A stretch of 58,822 bases of DNA from Pseudoduganella aquatica (GCF_009857595.1 NZ_WWCU01000039.1:1-58822), one strand, 5' to 3'. Numbered from the stretch's first letter, positions 23,605-32,792 are shown. Program-made: numbers and translations. Notes: a model not told the origin generated them from the letters alone.

Positions 23605-24060
23605 TTAGTCCGCCGGCTGTTCTTCCTCGGCCGGCCAATCGCGGATGTAGGCTTTCAGCATGCGGTTCTCGAAGCTCTGCTGCTCCAGCACCGCGCGCGC
23701 CACGTCGTAAAACGAGATCACGCCCAGCAGGGTTTTCGCGTTCATCACCGGCAGATAGCGCGCGTGCTTCTCCAGCATGATGCGGCGCACTTCGTTCACT
23801 TCGGTATCCGGCGTCACGGTGATCGGGTGGTCCTCCATGTGCTTGCGCACCGTGCCGCCGCCCACCGAGCCCTTGTTCTCATGCAGCGCCTTGAGCACTT
23901 CGCGGAAGGTCAGCATGCCGACCAGATCGCCGAACTCCATCACCACCAGCGAACCGATATCCTTTTCCGCCATCGTCGTGGCGGCGTCGGCCAGCGGCTG
24001 ATCAGGCGTGATGGTGTAGAGGATATTGCCTTTAACTTGCAGAATTTCGGAGACTTTCAT
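23605..24060 (-). CDS. CBS-domain pair protein
   Basis: A 151-aa protein made of two CBS motifs (MAEKDIGSLVVMEFGDLVGMLTFREVLKAL and MLEKHARYLPVMNAKTLLGVISFYDVARAV), a Bateman module likely to bind an adenosine nucleotide. There is no attached effector domain. The frame is open 30 codons upstream, but the ATG at 24060 starts the conserved MKVSEILQVKG. Partner and ligand are not indicated by the context. Confidence 0.92.
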   Translation of the reverse strand: MKVSEILQVKGNILYTITPDQPLADAATTMAEKDIGSLVVMEFGDLVGMLTFREVLKALHENKGSVGGGTVRKHMEDHPITVTPDTEVNEVRRIMLEKHARYLPVMNAKTLLGVISFYDVARAVLEQQSFENRMLKAYIRDWPAEEEQPAD

Positions 24061-24235
24061 TTTGGGCCGTCCTGTCCGTGTGAATGGGGTTTTGTAGTTA
24101 TTGTAAGCCTTACTGCGAATGTAGCGTATGCCCGGCAAAAAATCCAGCATTGCGCAATATCAAATATTGCACGCTGTTGCTGCCAGCCGAATCGCGGTAG
24201 GATCTTGCCACGTCAATAACCATAACGAGACATTC

Positions 24236-25546
24236 ATGAGCGGTCCCCACTACCCTGGCTTCGATACGCTTGCCTTGCACGCTGGCGCCGCGCCCGACCC
24301 GGCCACCGGCGCACGTGCAACCCCCATCCACTTCACCTCCTCCTTCGCCTTCCGCGACTCGGACCACGCCGCCGCCCTGTTCAATATGGAGCGCGCCGGC
24401 CATGTTTATTCGCGCATTTCCAATCCCACCAACGCCGTGCTGGAAGAGCGCATCGCCGCGCTGGAAGGCGGCGTGGCGGGCATCGCCACCGCCAGCGGGC
24501 AGGCCGCCATGCACCTCGGCCTGGCCACCATCGCCGGCGCCGGATCGCACATCGTCGCGTCGCGGGCGCTGTACGGCGGCTCGCACAACCTGCTGGGCTA
24601 CACGCTGAAGCGCTTCGGCATCGCCACCACCTTTGTCGACCCGCGCGACATCGACGCCTGGCGCGCCGCCATCCGCCCCGAGACCAAGGTGCTGTTCGCC
24701 GAAACGCTGGGCAATCCGGGCCTGGACGTGCTGAACGTGCCCGCCGTGGCCGCGCTGGCGCACGAGCACCATCTGCCGCTGATGGTAGACTCCACTTTCA
24801 CCACGCCATATTTGCTCAAGCCCTTCGACCACGGCGCCGACCTGGTGTTCCACTCCGCCACCAAGTTCCTGTGCGGGCACGGCACCGCCATCGGCGGCCT
24901 GCTGGTGGACGGCGGCACATTCGACTGGCAGGCCGCCTACGACCAGACCGGCCGCTTTGCCGAACTGTGCGAGCCGTATGACGGCTTCCACGGCATGGTG
25001 TTCGCCGAAGAGTCCACCGTGGCGCCGTTTGCGCTGCGCGCGCGGCGCGAGGGCCTGCGCGACTTCGGCGCCGTCATGAGTCCGCACAACGCCTTCGCCG
25101 TGCTGCAGGGCATAGAGACGCTGGGCCTGCGCATGGAACGCCACGTCGCCAACACGCGCAAGGTGGTGGAATTCCTGCTGGCGCATCCGGCGGTGGAATC
25201 GGTGTCCTATCCCGAGCTGGAATCGCATCCGGACTACGAGCTGGCCAAGACCCTGCTGCCCAAAGGCTGCGGCGCCGTGTTCACCTTCACCATCAAGGGC
25301 GACCGCGCCGCCGGCCGCCGCTTTGCCGACAGCCTGGCCGTGTTCTCGCACCTGGCCAATGTGGGCGACGCCAAGTCGCTGGTGATACATCCGGCGTCCA
25401 CCACGCACTTCCGCGTGCCTGCCGAGCAGTTGGCTGCATCCGGCATTGCCGAAGGCACCATGCGCCTCTCCGTCGGCCTGGAGGACGCGGACGACCTGAT
25501 CGAAGACCTGGCGCGCGGCCTCAAGCTGTCGCAGAAAGGAGGCTGA
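24236..25546 (+). CDS. metY: O-acetylhomoserine aminocarboxypropyltransferase (sulfhydrylase)
   Basis: A 436-aa PLP enzyme of the Cys/Met metabolism family; the length and the sequence YGGSHNLLGYTLKRFGI fit MetY more than MetZ. Visible features are the N-terminal FDTLALHAGA, YSRISNPTNAVLEERIAALEGG, the PLP Lys region DLVFHSATKFLCGHGTAIGG, and the C-terminal VGDAKSLVIHPASTTH and RLSVGLEDADDLI. It makes homocysteine directly from O-acetylhomoserine and sulfide. I chose the ATG at 24236 (MSGPHYPGFD), although the frame is open to 24128. The alpha/beta hydrolase gene starts one base after its stop. Confidence 0.92.
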   Translation: MSGPHYPGFDTLALHAGAAPDPATGARATPIHFTSSFAFRDSDHAAALFNMERAGHVYSRISNPTNAVLEERIAALEGGVAGIATASGQAAMHLGLATIAGAGSHIVASRALYGGSHNLLGYTLKRFGIATTFVDPRDIDAWRAAIRPETKVLFAETLGNPGLDVLNVPAVAALAHEHHLPLMVDSTFTTPYLLKPFDHGADLVFHSATKFLCGHGTAIGGLLVDGGTFDWQAAYDQTGRFAELCEPYDGFHGMVFAEESTVAPFALRARREGLRDFGAVMSPHNAFAVLQGIETLGLRMERHVANTRKVVEFLLAHPAVESVSYPELESHPDYELAKTLLPKGCGAVFTFTIKGDRAAGRRFADSLAVFSHLANVGDAKSLVIHPASTTHFRVPAEQLAASGIAEGTMRLSVGLEDADDLIEDLARGLKLSQKGG

Positions 25547-25547
25547 G

Positions 25548-26348
25548 ATGCTGTTCGACATTGATGGCGCGGCCGCGTACTGCTACACCGGCGGAAAAAC
25601 CTTCGACCCCGCCCTGCCCACGGTGGTTTTCATCCACGGCGCGCAGAACGACCATTCCGTGTGGGCGCTGCAAAGCCGCTACCTGGCGCACCACGGCTAC
25701 GGCGTGCTGGCGGTTGACCTGCCCGGCCATGGCCGCAGCAAGGACGAGGCAAAGCGCAGCGTGGAGGAGATGGCGGACTGGCTGCTGGCGGTGCTGGACG
25801 CGGCCGGCGTGGTGCAGGCCGCCCTGGTGGGCCACAGCATGGGCTCCTTGATTGCGCTGGAACTGTCGCAGCGCGCGCCGGAACGGGTTGCCAAACTGGC
25901 CCTGCTGGGAACGGCCTATCCGATGAAGGTGTCCGACGCGCTGCTGAACACCTCGCGCGCCAATGAGCAGGCGGCGATCGACATGGTCAACATCTACTCG
26001 CACTCCAGCATGGCGCAGAAACCATCTTGTCCCGGTCCAGGCTTTTCCGTCATGGGCGGTGCGCAGCGGCTGATGCAGCGCATGTCGGCACTGAATCCGG
26101 AGCAGCTGTTCTATACCGACTTCCATGCCTGCAACGCCTACGCCAACGGCGAAGCGGCCGCGCAGGCGGTGCGCTGCCCCACCCTGTTCATCCTGGGGTC
26201 CAAGGACATGATGACGCCGGCCAAGGCCACCAAGCTGCTGACCACCGCGATCCCGCATGGCCGGGTGGTGCAGGTCGATGCGGGCCATTCCATGATGGCG
26301 GAGCAGCCCGACGCCGTACTGGACGCGCTGATAGCCTTCCTGCGCTAA
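25548..26348 (+). CDS. Alpha/beta hydrolase downstream of metY
   Basis: A 266-aa soluble alpha/beta hydrolase: VVFIHGAQNDHSVW (oxyanion HG), nucleophile Ser in VGHSMGS, acid Asp in ILGSKDMMTP and His in DAGHSMMAEQPD. It begins one base after the metY stop (TGAGATG context, GGAGG upstream), so it is translated with metY. The substrate is unknown; the link to methionine synthesis is suggested only by position. Its end overlaps the end of the opposite hydrolase gene by 4 bases. Confidence 0.85.
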   Translation: MLFDIDGAAAYCYTGGKTFDPALPTVVFIHGAQNDHSVWALQSRYLAHHGYGVLAVDLPGHGRSKDEAKRSVEEMADWLLAVLDAAGVVQAALVGHSMGSLIALELSQRAPERVAKLALLGTAYPMKVSDALLNTSRANEQAAIDMVNIYSHSSMAQKPSCPGPGFSVMGGAQRLMQRMSALNPEQLFYTDFHACNAYANGEAAAQAVRCPTLFILGSKDMMTPAKATKLLTTAIPHGRVVQVDAGHSMMAEQPDAVLDALIAFLR

Positions 26349-27325
26349 CGGCAAGCCCGCTGGGGCAGCCCGTGGATGAAATCTATGGCCGCCCCGGCCA
26401 CGGCCGGCGCCAGCGGCAGGGCCGGATTTGAGTAGGAGGCCATCTGCTGGCCCATATCAGCCGGCACCCGCTTGAGCACGTGGTTCACGCCATCCGCCAG
26501 CACCAGGCGGCTTGCCGGATTCGCCTTGTGCAGCAGCGTGGCCTGTTCGGCGCCAACCTGGATATCGGTCGTGCCCTGTACGATCAGCGCAGGCATGCGC
26601 AACTTGGCGAATTCCTGGGACGGCACATATTTGAACCACGAAATCATATAGGGCTGCACGCTAGGACGGTAGATGGCCTGCAGCTCCGTCGGCAGCGTAG
26701 CCGGGCGCTTGCCGCTTTCAAGCGCAGACAGAATCCGGTCGTTGGCCTGCGCCAGCTCGGCGGGCAGCTTCGAGTCGAGCTGGCGGCGCAGCAGCAGTGA
26801 CGCGCGCTCCGCAGGGCCGGACAGCGAGATAAACCCGTCCGCCTTCGCCGCGCGCGCGGCCAGCATGCCGATCAGCGAGCCTTCGCTGTGGCCTATCACC
26901 GTGACGGATGAGTAGCGCCCTTCCTGCCTGAGCTGATGCACCCAGGCGGCGGCGTCGCCGCTATAGGTCTCAAAGCGCAGCTGCGCCTCGCTGGCTGCGG
27001 CGCGGGCGCTGGCGCCGATGCCGCGCTTGTCATAGCGCACACTGGCAATGCCCGCTTCCGCCAGCGCCTGGGCCAGCATCTTCAGGCTGTTATTCGCGCC
27101 GGGCGCCAGCTTGCTGTTGCCGTCGCGGTCCGTCGGCCCGGACCCGGCAATGATCAGTGCAACCGGCGCGCAGCCAAGCGGCAGCGGCACCATCAGCGTG
27201 CCTTGCACGTCGCCGCTGGGCGTGGACAGCGTGGCGGCACGCGGCAGAGCCGTATATTCCGCCGCCGTGCAAACCGATGCCAGGCCGAGCGCAGCGCCTG
27301 CCAACATGATGAGTTTTCCTTGCAC
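26345..27325 (-). CDS. Exported alpha/beta hydrolase
   Basis: A 326-aa protein with a Sec signal peptide (about residues 1-21, LIMLAGAALGLASVCTA) and an alpha/beta hydrolase fold: LIIAGSGPTDRDGNS, VRYDKRGIGAS, nucleophile Ser in VIGHSEGSLIG, acid near IVQGTTDIQVG and His in DGVNHVLK. It resembles secreted YqiA/BAAT-like hydrolases acting on small esters or acyl chains in the periplasm; the exact substrate cannot be told. It lies 45 bases downstream of the CpdB-like gene and is probably in its operon. Confidence 0.8.
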   Translation of the reverse strand: MQGKLIMLAGAALGLASVCTAAEYTALPRAATLSTPSGDVQGTLMVPLPLGCAPVALIIAGSGPTDRDGNSKLAPGANNSLKMLAQALAEAGIASVRYDKRGIGASARAAASEAQLRFETYSGDAAAWVHQLRQEGRYSSVTVIGHSEGSLIGMLAARAAKADGFISLSGPAERASLLLRRQLDSKLPAELAQANDRILSALESGKRPATLPTELQAIYRPSVQPYMISWFKYVPSQEFAKLRMPALIVQGTTDIQVGAEQATLLHKANPASRLVLADGVNHVLKRVPADMGQQMASYSNPALPLAPAVAGAAIDFIHGLPQRACR

Positions 27326-27370
27326 GCGCAGTCTCCTGTGGTTCCAGGCCCGATCCTCGGGCCGCGATAA

Positions 27371-29404
27371 TTATGGCCGCGACAAATCTATGCCGTACAG
27401 CGCCAGCCCCTTGCCTGCGCCGTCGTCGGCCTGCAGCTGCGTTATATTGTCCAGCCCCGCCGCGCGCGCCAGCTCAAGCTTGCCGGGCGCGGAATGGAAC
27501 ACCACCGGCCCCTTGGTCCGCACGGCGGCAAAGCGCCAGCTGCGCGCGGCGCCGTGGGTGGCGCGCAGCAGCGTCTTCGTGCGCTGGATGTAGGCGATCA
27601 GCACATCCCGGTTGGCGTCCGGCGCCGAGAAGATGGTGCTGCGAGCGTCCACGCCGGGGAAGGAGCCGCCGCCGGACGCGCGGTAGTTATTGGTCGCCAC
27701 CAGGAATTCCTGGCCCGGCTGGACCGGCTTGCCCTTGTAGCTCAGGCCCTGTATGCGGCTGCCTTGCGGCTGCGTCACGTCGATGCGGTAGCTTACGTCC
27801 GGGCTGCTCAGCATGTCGAAGTTATAGCCCGCAAAGCCGGGATTCACCAGCTCCTGCGGCGCGGCCTTGTCAGGGTCTATCGTGTTGAAACGGCTGGCCG
27901 CTTTTTCCAGCCAGGCTTTCAGGCCCGCGCCGTCCACTTTGACGCCGGACAGCGTGTTCGGATACAGATACAGGTCGGCAGCGTTGTTCAGGGCGATGGC
28001 GCCCAGCTTCACATCGGTGTAGTCGCCCGGCCCGGCAGCGCCAGACTTGAACGGCGCGGAGACCGACAGCACCGGCAGCTGCGCGTACTGCGGCAGATTG
28101 GCGCGCACGTAGCCGGCAAGGTAGGCTGCCTGCGCTTCGTTCACCGCCTGCACGGCGCTCACGTCGCCCACGTCCGCAAAATAGGAAGTCATGGGGAAAT
28201 CGGTCGTACCCAGCGGCGTTTGCACATAGCGGATGGTGGCCGCATGCTCGGCCGCCACCAGCGGGGCGATGGCCGGGTCGGGCTCCACGTAGCGCTTCGC
28301 GCCGGTGTTGGCTGCACTGGCCGTGCTGCGGGCCTCCACCGTGGTGCTGGCCTTGTCCAGCACCCAGCGCTGCCCCTCGCGCTGCAAGTGCAGGCCGATC
28401 ACGCCGAGATGCTTGCCCCACAGGCTGGCCATCACGGCCGGCACGCCATGCACCGTGCCCTTTACCTTGTCCACGCCGGGCAGGCTGAATGGCGCGGACG
28501 TGCTGGCCGCGTTCGGGAAGGCTTCGTGCGCGTGCCCCAGCAGCATGGCGTCTATGCCAGGCACTTGGGCCAGGTACAGGCCCGCATTCTCCATCTGCGG
28601 CGTGTACGGCGCGCCGTCCAGGCCGCCGTGCAGGATGGCCACCACGATGTCGGCGCCCAGCGCGCGCATCTGCGGCACGTATTTGAGGGCAGATTCGCGC
28701 ACGCCTTCCGCGTACACGCGCCCTTCCAGCCAGCGCTTGTCCCAGCCCAGTATGCCCGGCGGCGTGAAACCGATCAGGCCCACTTTGAGCACCGCCTGCA
28801 CCGGCTTGCCGTCCGTGCCGGTGGCGCTGATGCGCTTGTCGATAATGGTGTAAGGCTGGAACAGCGGCTGCTTCGTCTTGCTGCTGTAGATATTGGCCAG
28901 CACCAGCGGGAAGGCAGCACCGGCGCAGCGAGGCGCGCCCGGGTCCAGTCCGTCCACGTCAAAACGCGCGCCCGTCACCTGGCTCAGATAAGGCAGGCCG
29001 TAGTTGAAATCATGGTTGCCCAGGCCGCCGCCCTCCACGCCCAGCAGGTTCAAGGCTTTGTAGACCGCCAGCGTTTCACCGCAGGACAGCGGCGCGGCCA
29101 GCGCCTGGTAGTCCGCAAGCGCCGTGCCCTGGATGGTGTCGCCGTTATCGAGCAGCATGCTGTTCGGGAATTCCGCACGCGCCTGGCGGATCAGCGTTGC
29201 GGTGCGCTCCAGGCCCAGCGACGCATCGGGCGCCAGCTTGTAATAGTCGTAGCTCAGCACATTGGCGTGCAGGTCGGAGGTTTCGAGCAGCGCCAGCGTG
29301 GCCCGCGTGCCGTCCGGAACTGCCGGTAGGCCGGCGTCCAGCGTACTGCATCCAGCCAGGGCGGTCAGGAACAATGGGAGGGAAGACCGGCGCAAAAAGG
29401 ACAT
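27371..29404 (-). CDS. cpdB: 2',3'-cyclic-nucleotide 2'-phosphodiesterase / 3'-nucleotidase, lipoprotein
   Basis: A 677-aa periplasmic enzyme of the 5'-nucleotidase family. The lipoprotein signal LFLTALAGC is followed by a metallophosphoesterase domain (LLETSDLHANVLSYDYY, LLDNGDTIQGT, GGLGNHDFNYGL, VVAILHGGLDG, MLLGHAHE) and the 5_nucleotid_C domain (YLYPNTLSGVKVDGAGLKAWLE, FLVATNNYRASGGG). Such enzymes let cells use external nucleotides as a phosphate source. I chose the ATG at 29404, which gives a clean lipobox; the frame extends 48 codons further upstream without a signal. Confidence 0.9.
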   Translation of the reverse strand: MSFLRRSSLPLFLTALAGCSTLDAGLPAVPDGTRATLALLETSDLHANVLSYDYYKLAPDASLGLERTATLIRQARAEFPNSMLLDNGDTIQGTALADYQALAAPLSCGETLAVYKALNLLGVEGGGLGNHDFNYGLPYLSQVTGARFDVDGLDPGAPRCAGAAFPLVLANIYSSKTKQPLFQPYTIIDKRISATGTDGKPVQAVLKVGLIGFTPPGILGWDKRWLEGRVYAEGVRESALKYVPQMRALGADIVVAILHGGLDGAPYTPQMENAGLYLAQVPGIDAMLLGHAHEAFPNAASTSAPFSLPGVDKVKGTVHGVPAVMASLWGKHLGVIGLHLQREGQRWVLDKASTTVEARSTASAANTGAKRYVEPDPAIAPLVAAEHAATIRYVQTPLGTTDFPMTSYFADVGDVSAVQAVNEAQAAYLAGYVRANLPQYAQLPVLSVSAPFKSGAAGPGDYTDVKLGAIALNNAADLYLYPNTLSGVKVDGAGLKAWLEKAASRFNTIDPDKAAPQELVNPGFAGYNFDMLSSPDVSYRIDVTQPQGSRIQGLSYKGKPVQPGQEFLVATNNYRASGGGSFPGVDARSTIFSAPDANRDVLIAYIQRTKTLLRATHGAARSWRFAAVRTKGPVVFHSAPGKLELARAAGLDNITQLQADDGAGKGLALYGIDLSRP

Positions 29405-29619
29405 CTTGATATAGGGCAAAGTATTCGGACGGGCCATCATACGCTGCGGACACCCCTGCCGCAATCCCTGCCAAGTCAAGGAATATCGCTGGTAAAAATG
29501 CGATGTGCGGAAATGCGACGATGTTAAAAAGAAATGTATTGATGACAATTTATCGGGCGTATGATCTCAGCGGTGACCAGGGCATTTCCGGCTATTAATT
29601 TGCTAGGGAAGACATCGAC

Positions 29620-30243
29620 ATGTACACGATACGCTCCGTTTTACTCGCCGCCGCGCTGTTCTGCGCCTCCCCGCTGCCGCATGCCACCGAACTTATCCAG
29701 AACGGCAATTTTGAAGGCGCCGACAAGAGCATGTGGCTGCTGTCCGGCGATTCCTTCTACCAGCTGTACGCCCTGGACACGAGCGGCACGCCGCTCGCCA
29801 ACCCGGCCAACAATGTTTTCGCGGATGGCAATTACCTGTCGCCCGGCGTCATAGGCCAAAAGATCAACACGCTGGCGACGGCGACCTATACGCTGAGCTT
29901 CGACTTCCAGCGCTACAGCCTCCCGAACGACCCGGTGCAAACCGTCTTCCAAGTCAAGTTCAACGGCGTATCGCTCATGCTGGAAAGCGACATCACGTCC
30001 GACTGGCTGCACGTTGTCATCCCCAACCTCACGGCCGCGACCGGCGAGTCCCTGCTGGAGTTCTACAACCTGAACGCCAGCTACTACAACCAGCTCGACA
30101 ACATCTCGCTGTTTGAAACCCGCGACGGCACGCCAACCGACCCGACCGGTCCTGGCACCGTGCCGGAACCGGCCACGCTCGCCATTCTGGCAGCAGGACT
30201 GGCACTGATGGCCGGCGTCCGCCGCCGCGCATCGCGCCCATAA
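29620..30243 (+). CDS. PEP-CTERM protein with an N-terminal carbohydrate-binding-like domain
   Basis: A 207-aa exported protein: signal peptide (YTIRSVLLAAALFCASPLPHA), a beta-sandwich starting ELIQNGNFEG with a C-terminal strand EFYNLNASYYNQLDNISLFE typical of DUF642/CBM-like folds, and a PEP-CTERM tail (TVPEPATLAILAAGLALMAG followed by VRRR). It would be processed by an exosortase and placed at or near the outer surface. The gene ends 24 bases before the first tail-collar gene on the same strand and may be co-transcribed with it. Confidence 0.85.
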   Translation: MYTIRSVLLAAALFCASPLPHATELIQNGNFEGADKSMWLLSGDSFYQLYALDTSGTPLANPANNVFADGNYLSPGVIGQKINTLATATYTLSFDFQRYSLPNDPVQTVFQVKFNGVSLMLESDITSDWLHVVIPNLTAATGESLLEFYNLNASYYNQLDNISLFETRDGTPTDPTGPGTVPEPATLAILAAGLALMAGVRRRASRP

Positions 30244-30267
30244 GCAAACCACCCTCGGGAGGCACCC

Positions 30268-30777
30268 ATGTCCAACCCCTATCTCGGAGAAATCCGTCTG
30301 GTATCGTTCAACTTCGCGGCCAAGGGATGGGCCAGATGCGAAGGCCAGCTGCTGTCCATCGCGCAGAACCAGGCTCTATTTTCACTGCTGGGCACGACGT
30401 ATGGCGGCAACGGCCAGACCACCTTCGCCCTGCCCGACCTGCGCGGACGCGTTCCGATGCACATGCACAGCAACTACCCCCAGGGCATGGCCGCCGGCTC
30501 CACCGTCAGCACCCTGACTGCGGCGGAAATGCCGGCCCACACCCACGCCGCCATGGCCTCACCCACGGTAAGCCATTCGGCTGACCCGGCCGGACGCGTG
30601 CTGGGCTCCGTTGAGGCCGGCGCGCTCAACATCTACCGCCCTGCCGACGGTAGCGCCGCCTTGCATCCGAGCACCCTCAGCAATGCAGGCGGCTCGCAGC
30701 CGCACACGAATATGCAGCCCTACCTGACGATGACCTTCATGATCGCGATGGCGGGCATCTTCCCTTCACGCGATTGA
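30268..30777 (+). CDS. Phage tail collar-domain protein (MdpB-like), copy 1
   Basis: A 169-aa protein of the microcystin-dependent-protein group. It has the standard start (YLGEIRLVSFNFAAKGWARCEGQLL), the collar signature LLGTTYGGNGQTTFALPDLRGRVPMH, a variable Ala/Ser-rich middle, and the ending SQPHTNMQPYLTMTFMIAMAGIFPSRD. There is no signal peptide. It is the most divergent of the three tandem paralogues (no GGxExVTLT repeat). No capsid, tail-tube or lysis gene is near, so this is not an ordinary prophage tail. Confidence 0.9.
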   Translation: MSNPYLGEIRLVSFNFAAKGWARCEGQLLSIAQNQALFSLLGTTYGGNGQTTFALPDLRGRVPMHMHSNYPQGMAAGSTVSTLTAAEMPAHTHAAMASPTVSHSADPAGRVLGSVEAGALNIYRPADGSAALHPSTLSNAGGSQPHTNMQPYLTMTFMIAMAGIFPSRD

Positions 30778-30799
30778 CGCCAACCAACCGGAGCGCATC

Positions 30800-31339
30800 A
30801 TGGGTCAACCCTATATAGGCGAAGTTCGCATGTTCGGCGGCAATTTCGCTCCACGCGGCTGGGCTTTCTGCAATGGCAGCCTGGTGCCGATAGCCGAATA
30901 CGACGCCCTGTTCAACCTGATCGGCACCACCTATGGCGGCGACGGCCAAACCACCTTCGGCCTGCCCGACTTGCGCGGACGCGCGCCCATGCACCAGGGC
31001 ACGCAGCAGGGCAACACCTACCAGATGGGAGAATCCGGCGGGGTGGAGCAGGTCACCCTGACGGTGGCGCAGATCCCCAACCACTCGCACAGTGTGGGCG
31101 CGAGCAGCGCCGCGCCCGCTGCCGCAGGCGCCGGCGTGGACCTGCTGGGTGCGGTCGCCTATGTGCCGTCCTCGCCCACGCCCAAGCCTAAGATGTACGC
31201 CCCGCCGGGCGCCACCGTGGCCATGGCGAGCGCTGCCATCGCCCCCGCCGGCGGCAGCCAGCCGCACAACAATATGGCGCCCTTCCTGGCGGTCAATTTC
31301 ATTATCTGCCTGGAAGGCATCTTCCCGTCACAGTTCTGA
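30800..31339 (+). CDS. Phage tail collar-domain protein (MdpB-like), copy 2
   Basis: A 179-aa paralogue: YIGEVRMFGGNFAPRGWAFCNGSLVPI, LIGTTYGGDGQTTFGLPDLRGRAPMHQG, GESGGVEQVTLTVAQIPNHSHS and SQPHNNMAPFLAVNFIICLEGIFPSQF. The GGxExVTLTxxQxPxHxH motif typical of MdpB proteins is complete. It lies 22 bases after copy 1 and 10 bases before copy 3, each with its own GGAG-like ribosome site, so the three are one transcription unit. Confidence 0.92.
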   Translation: MGQPYIGEVRMFGGNFAPRGWAFCNGSLVPIAEYDALFNLIGTTYGGDGQTTFGLPDLRGRAPMHQGTQQGNTYQMGESGGVEQVTLTVAQIPNHSHSVGASSAAPAAAGAGVDLLGAVAYVPSSPTPKPKMYAPPGATVAMASAAIAPAGGSQPHNNMAPFLAVNFIICLEGIFPSQF

Positions 31340-31349
31340 GGAGCATGCC

Positions 31350-31871
31350 ATGTCCGATCAATTCGTCGCAGAAATCCGCATGTTCAGTGGCAATTTCGCG
31401 CCTACCGGCTGGGCCATGTGCAACGGCCAGTTACTGCCGATCTCGCAGAATACCGCCCTGTTCTCCCTGCTCGGCACCACCTATGGCGGCGATGGACGCA
31501 CCACTTTCGCCCTGCCCGACCTGACGCAGCGCATACCCATCCATCCGGGCCAGGGGCCGGGCCTGAGCGAGCGTTTCCTGGGCGAGGCAGGTGGGGAAGC
31601 GGCGGTGACGCTGACCATCAGCCAGTTGCCGGGACACAGCCATGCGATGCAAGCCTCGTCCGCTGCGGCAACCCTGAACGCGCCGGGCGGCAACCTGCTG
31701 GCAAAACCGGTCGTGCCGAGCCCGCCTTATCACGATCCGGTCAGCCTGGCGGCCATGCCGCCTGGACTGATAGGCACGGTGGGGACTGGTGTGCCGCACA
31801 ACAATCTGCAGCCCTTCCTGGTCGTCAATTTCATTATTGCGCTGCAGGGCATCTTCCCGCCGCGCAGTTGA
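31350..31871 (+). CDS. Phage tail collar-domain protein (MdpB-like), copy 3
   Basis: A 173-aa paralogue: FVAEIRMFSGNFAPTGWAMCNGQLLPI, LLGTTYGGDGRTTFALPDLTQRIPIH, GEAGGEAAVTLTISQLPGHSHAM and PHNNLQPFLVVNFIIALQGIFPPRS. The ATG at 31350 follows GAGGAGC. The frame is open far upstream into copy 2, but the collar start defines the N-terminus. The GNAT gene begins 6 bases after its stop. Confidence 0.92.
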   Translation: MSDQFVAEIRMFSGNFAPTGWAMCNGQLLPISQNTALFSLLGTTYGGDGRTTFALPDLTQRIPIHPGQGPGLSERFLGEAGGEAAVTLTISQLPGHSHAMQASSAAATLNAPGGNLLAKPVVPSPPYHDPVSLAAMPPGLIGTVGTGVPHNNLQPFLVVNFIIALQGIFPPRS

Positions 31872-31877
31872 CGCCCC

Positions 31878-32369
31878 ATGGACAGCGCCACGCTGGCCTT
31901 GCGCCCCGCCACCGACGGCGACCAGCCCTTTCTGCTGGCGCTGCTGGCAAGCACGCGGCCGGAACTGTCGCTGCTGGACGAAATCCAGCGCACCATGCTG
32001 CTGCAGATGCAGTTCAGCGCACAGCGCTCGCACTACCGGCAGCAGTATCCGCATGCCGAACACAGCATAGTGATGGCCGGCGGCGAGCCTGCCGGGCAGA
32101 TGCTGGTGGCCCGCTCCGATGCCGAACTCAGGCTGGTGGACGTCAGCCTGCTCCCGGCTTGCCGGGGCCGGGGCGTGGGCTGCCAGCTACTGGCGGCCTT
32201 GCAGCAGCAGGCTGCGCAGGCGGGACTGCCGCTGCGCCTGCAAGTGCTGCACAATAATTCAGCCCGCCGGCTCTATCTCCGGATGGGCTTTGTACCGGGA
32301 CTATCCGAAGGCGTGCACGAAACCATGGAATGGCGCGCCGCTGTCAACTTCATAGGGGAACCGACATGA
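31878..32369 (+). CDS. GNAT N-acetyltransferase of the tail-collar operon
   Basis: A 163-aa GNAT protein: LALRPATDGDQPFLLALLASTRPEL, the central strand MLVARSDAELRLVDVSLLPACRGRGVGCQLLAAL with the acetyl-CoA loop RGRGVG, and VLHNNSARRLYLRMGFVPG. This subgroup regularly accompanies MdpB-type tail-collar genes, as I recall it, but its acceptor is unknown. Its stop overlaps the start of the DUF6916-like gene by 4 bases (ATGA). Confidence 0.88.
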   Translation: MDSATLALRPATDGDQPFLLALLASTRPELSLLDEIQRTMLLQMQFSAQRSHYRQQYPHAEHSIVMAGGEPAGQMLVARSDAELRLVDVSLLPACRGRGVGCQLLAALQQQAAQAGLPLRLQVLHNNSARRLYLRMGFVPGLSEGVHETMEWRAAVNFIGEPT

Positions 32370-32743
32370 AACGCCGTACCTTCATCGTGGCAAGCGGCAG
32401 CCTGCTGGGCGCAGCCAGCCTGGGCCGGGCCGCCACCTTGGCCGGCGGTCTGCCGGCCGCAAGTTCCGTCCGCATGGCGGCTTTCAGCGGGCTGGAAGGC
32501 GCGAGTTTCAGCGCCACCCAAAACCGCCGCAGCACCGAACTGCGCCTGGTCTCGGTCAAACAGGCGGCCTCGTCGCCGGGCATCGAGCAATTTTCCCTGG
32601 TATTTAGCGCCGGCGCCCCGCTGGCCAGCGGGCTGTACGAGGTTGAACAGGCCGCTACCGGCACGGTCGCCATGTACCTGGAAGCGGCCGGCGAATCGCC
32701 CCAGGGCCAGCTCTGCCGGGCCGATTTCAGCCTGCTGGCGTAA
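32366..32743 (+). CDS. Tat-signal DUF6916-like protein
   Basis: A 125-aa protein beginning MKRRTFIVASGSLLGAASLG, a twin-arginine-like signal, followed by a small beta domain with LEGASFSATQ, ELRLVSVKQ, QFSLVFSAGAPLASGLYEVE and a short C-terminal strand QLCRADFSLLA. The pattern fits the DUF6916 family, often found beside tail-collar proteins. It is the last gene of the operon and is translationally coupled to the GNAT gene. Confidence 0.65.
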   Translation: MKRRTFIVASGSLLGAASLGRAATLAGGLPAASSVRMAAFSGLEGASFSATQNRRSTELRLVSVKQAASSPGIEQFSLVFSAGAPLASGLYEVEQAATGTVAMYLEAAGESPQGQLCRADFSLLA

Positions 32744-32792
32744 AACTGCGGCAGGGGACGCCGCGGCGGGCCGCGACACTGGTCAACTGGGG

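Noticed and set aside
24061..24235. A SAM or other riboswitch before metY
   Set aside because: No conserved riboswitch core or terminator-like expression platform could be recognised in the 175-base leader.
30268..31871. Prophage tail module
   Set aside because: Only collar-domain proteins are present, with no capsid, tape-measure, lysis or integrase genes near. They belong to the MdpB type found outside prophages.
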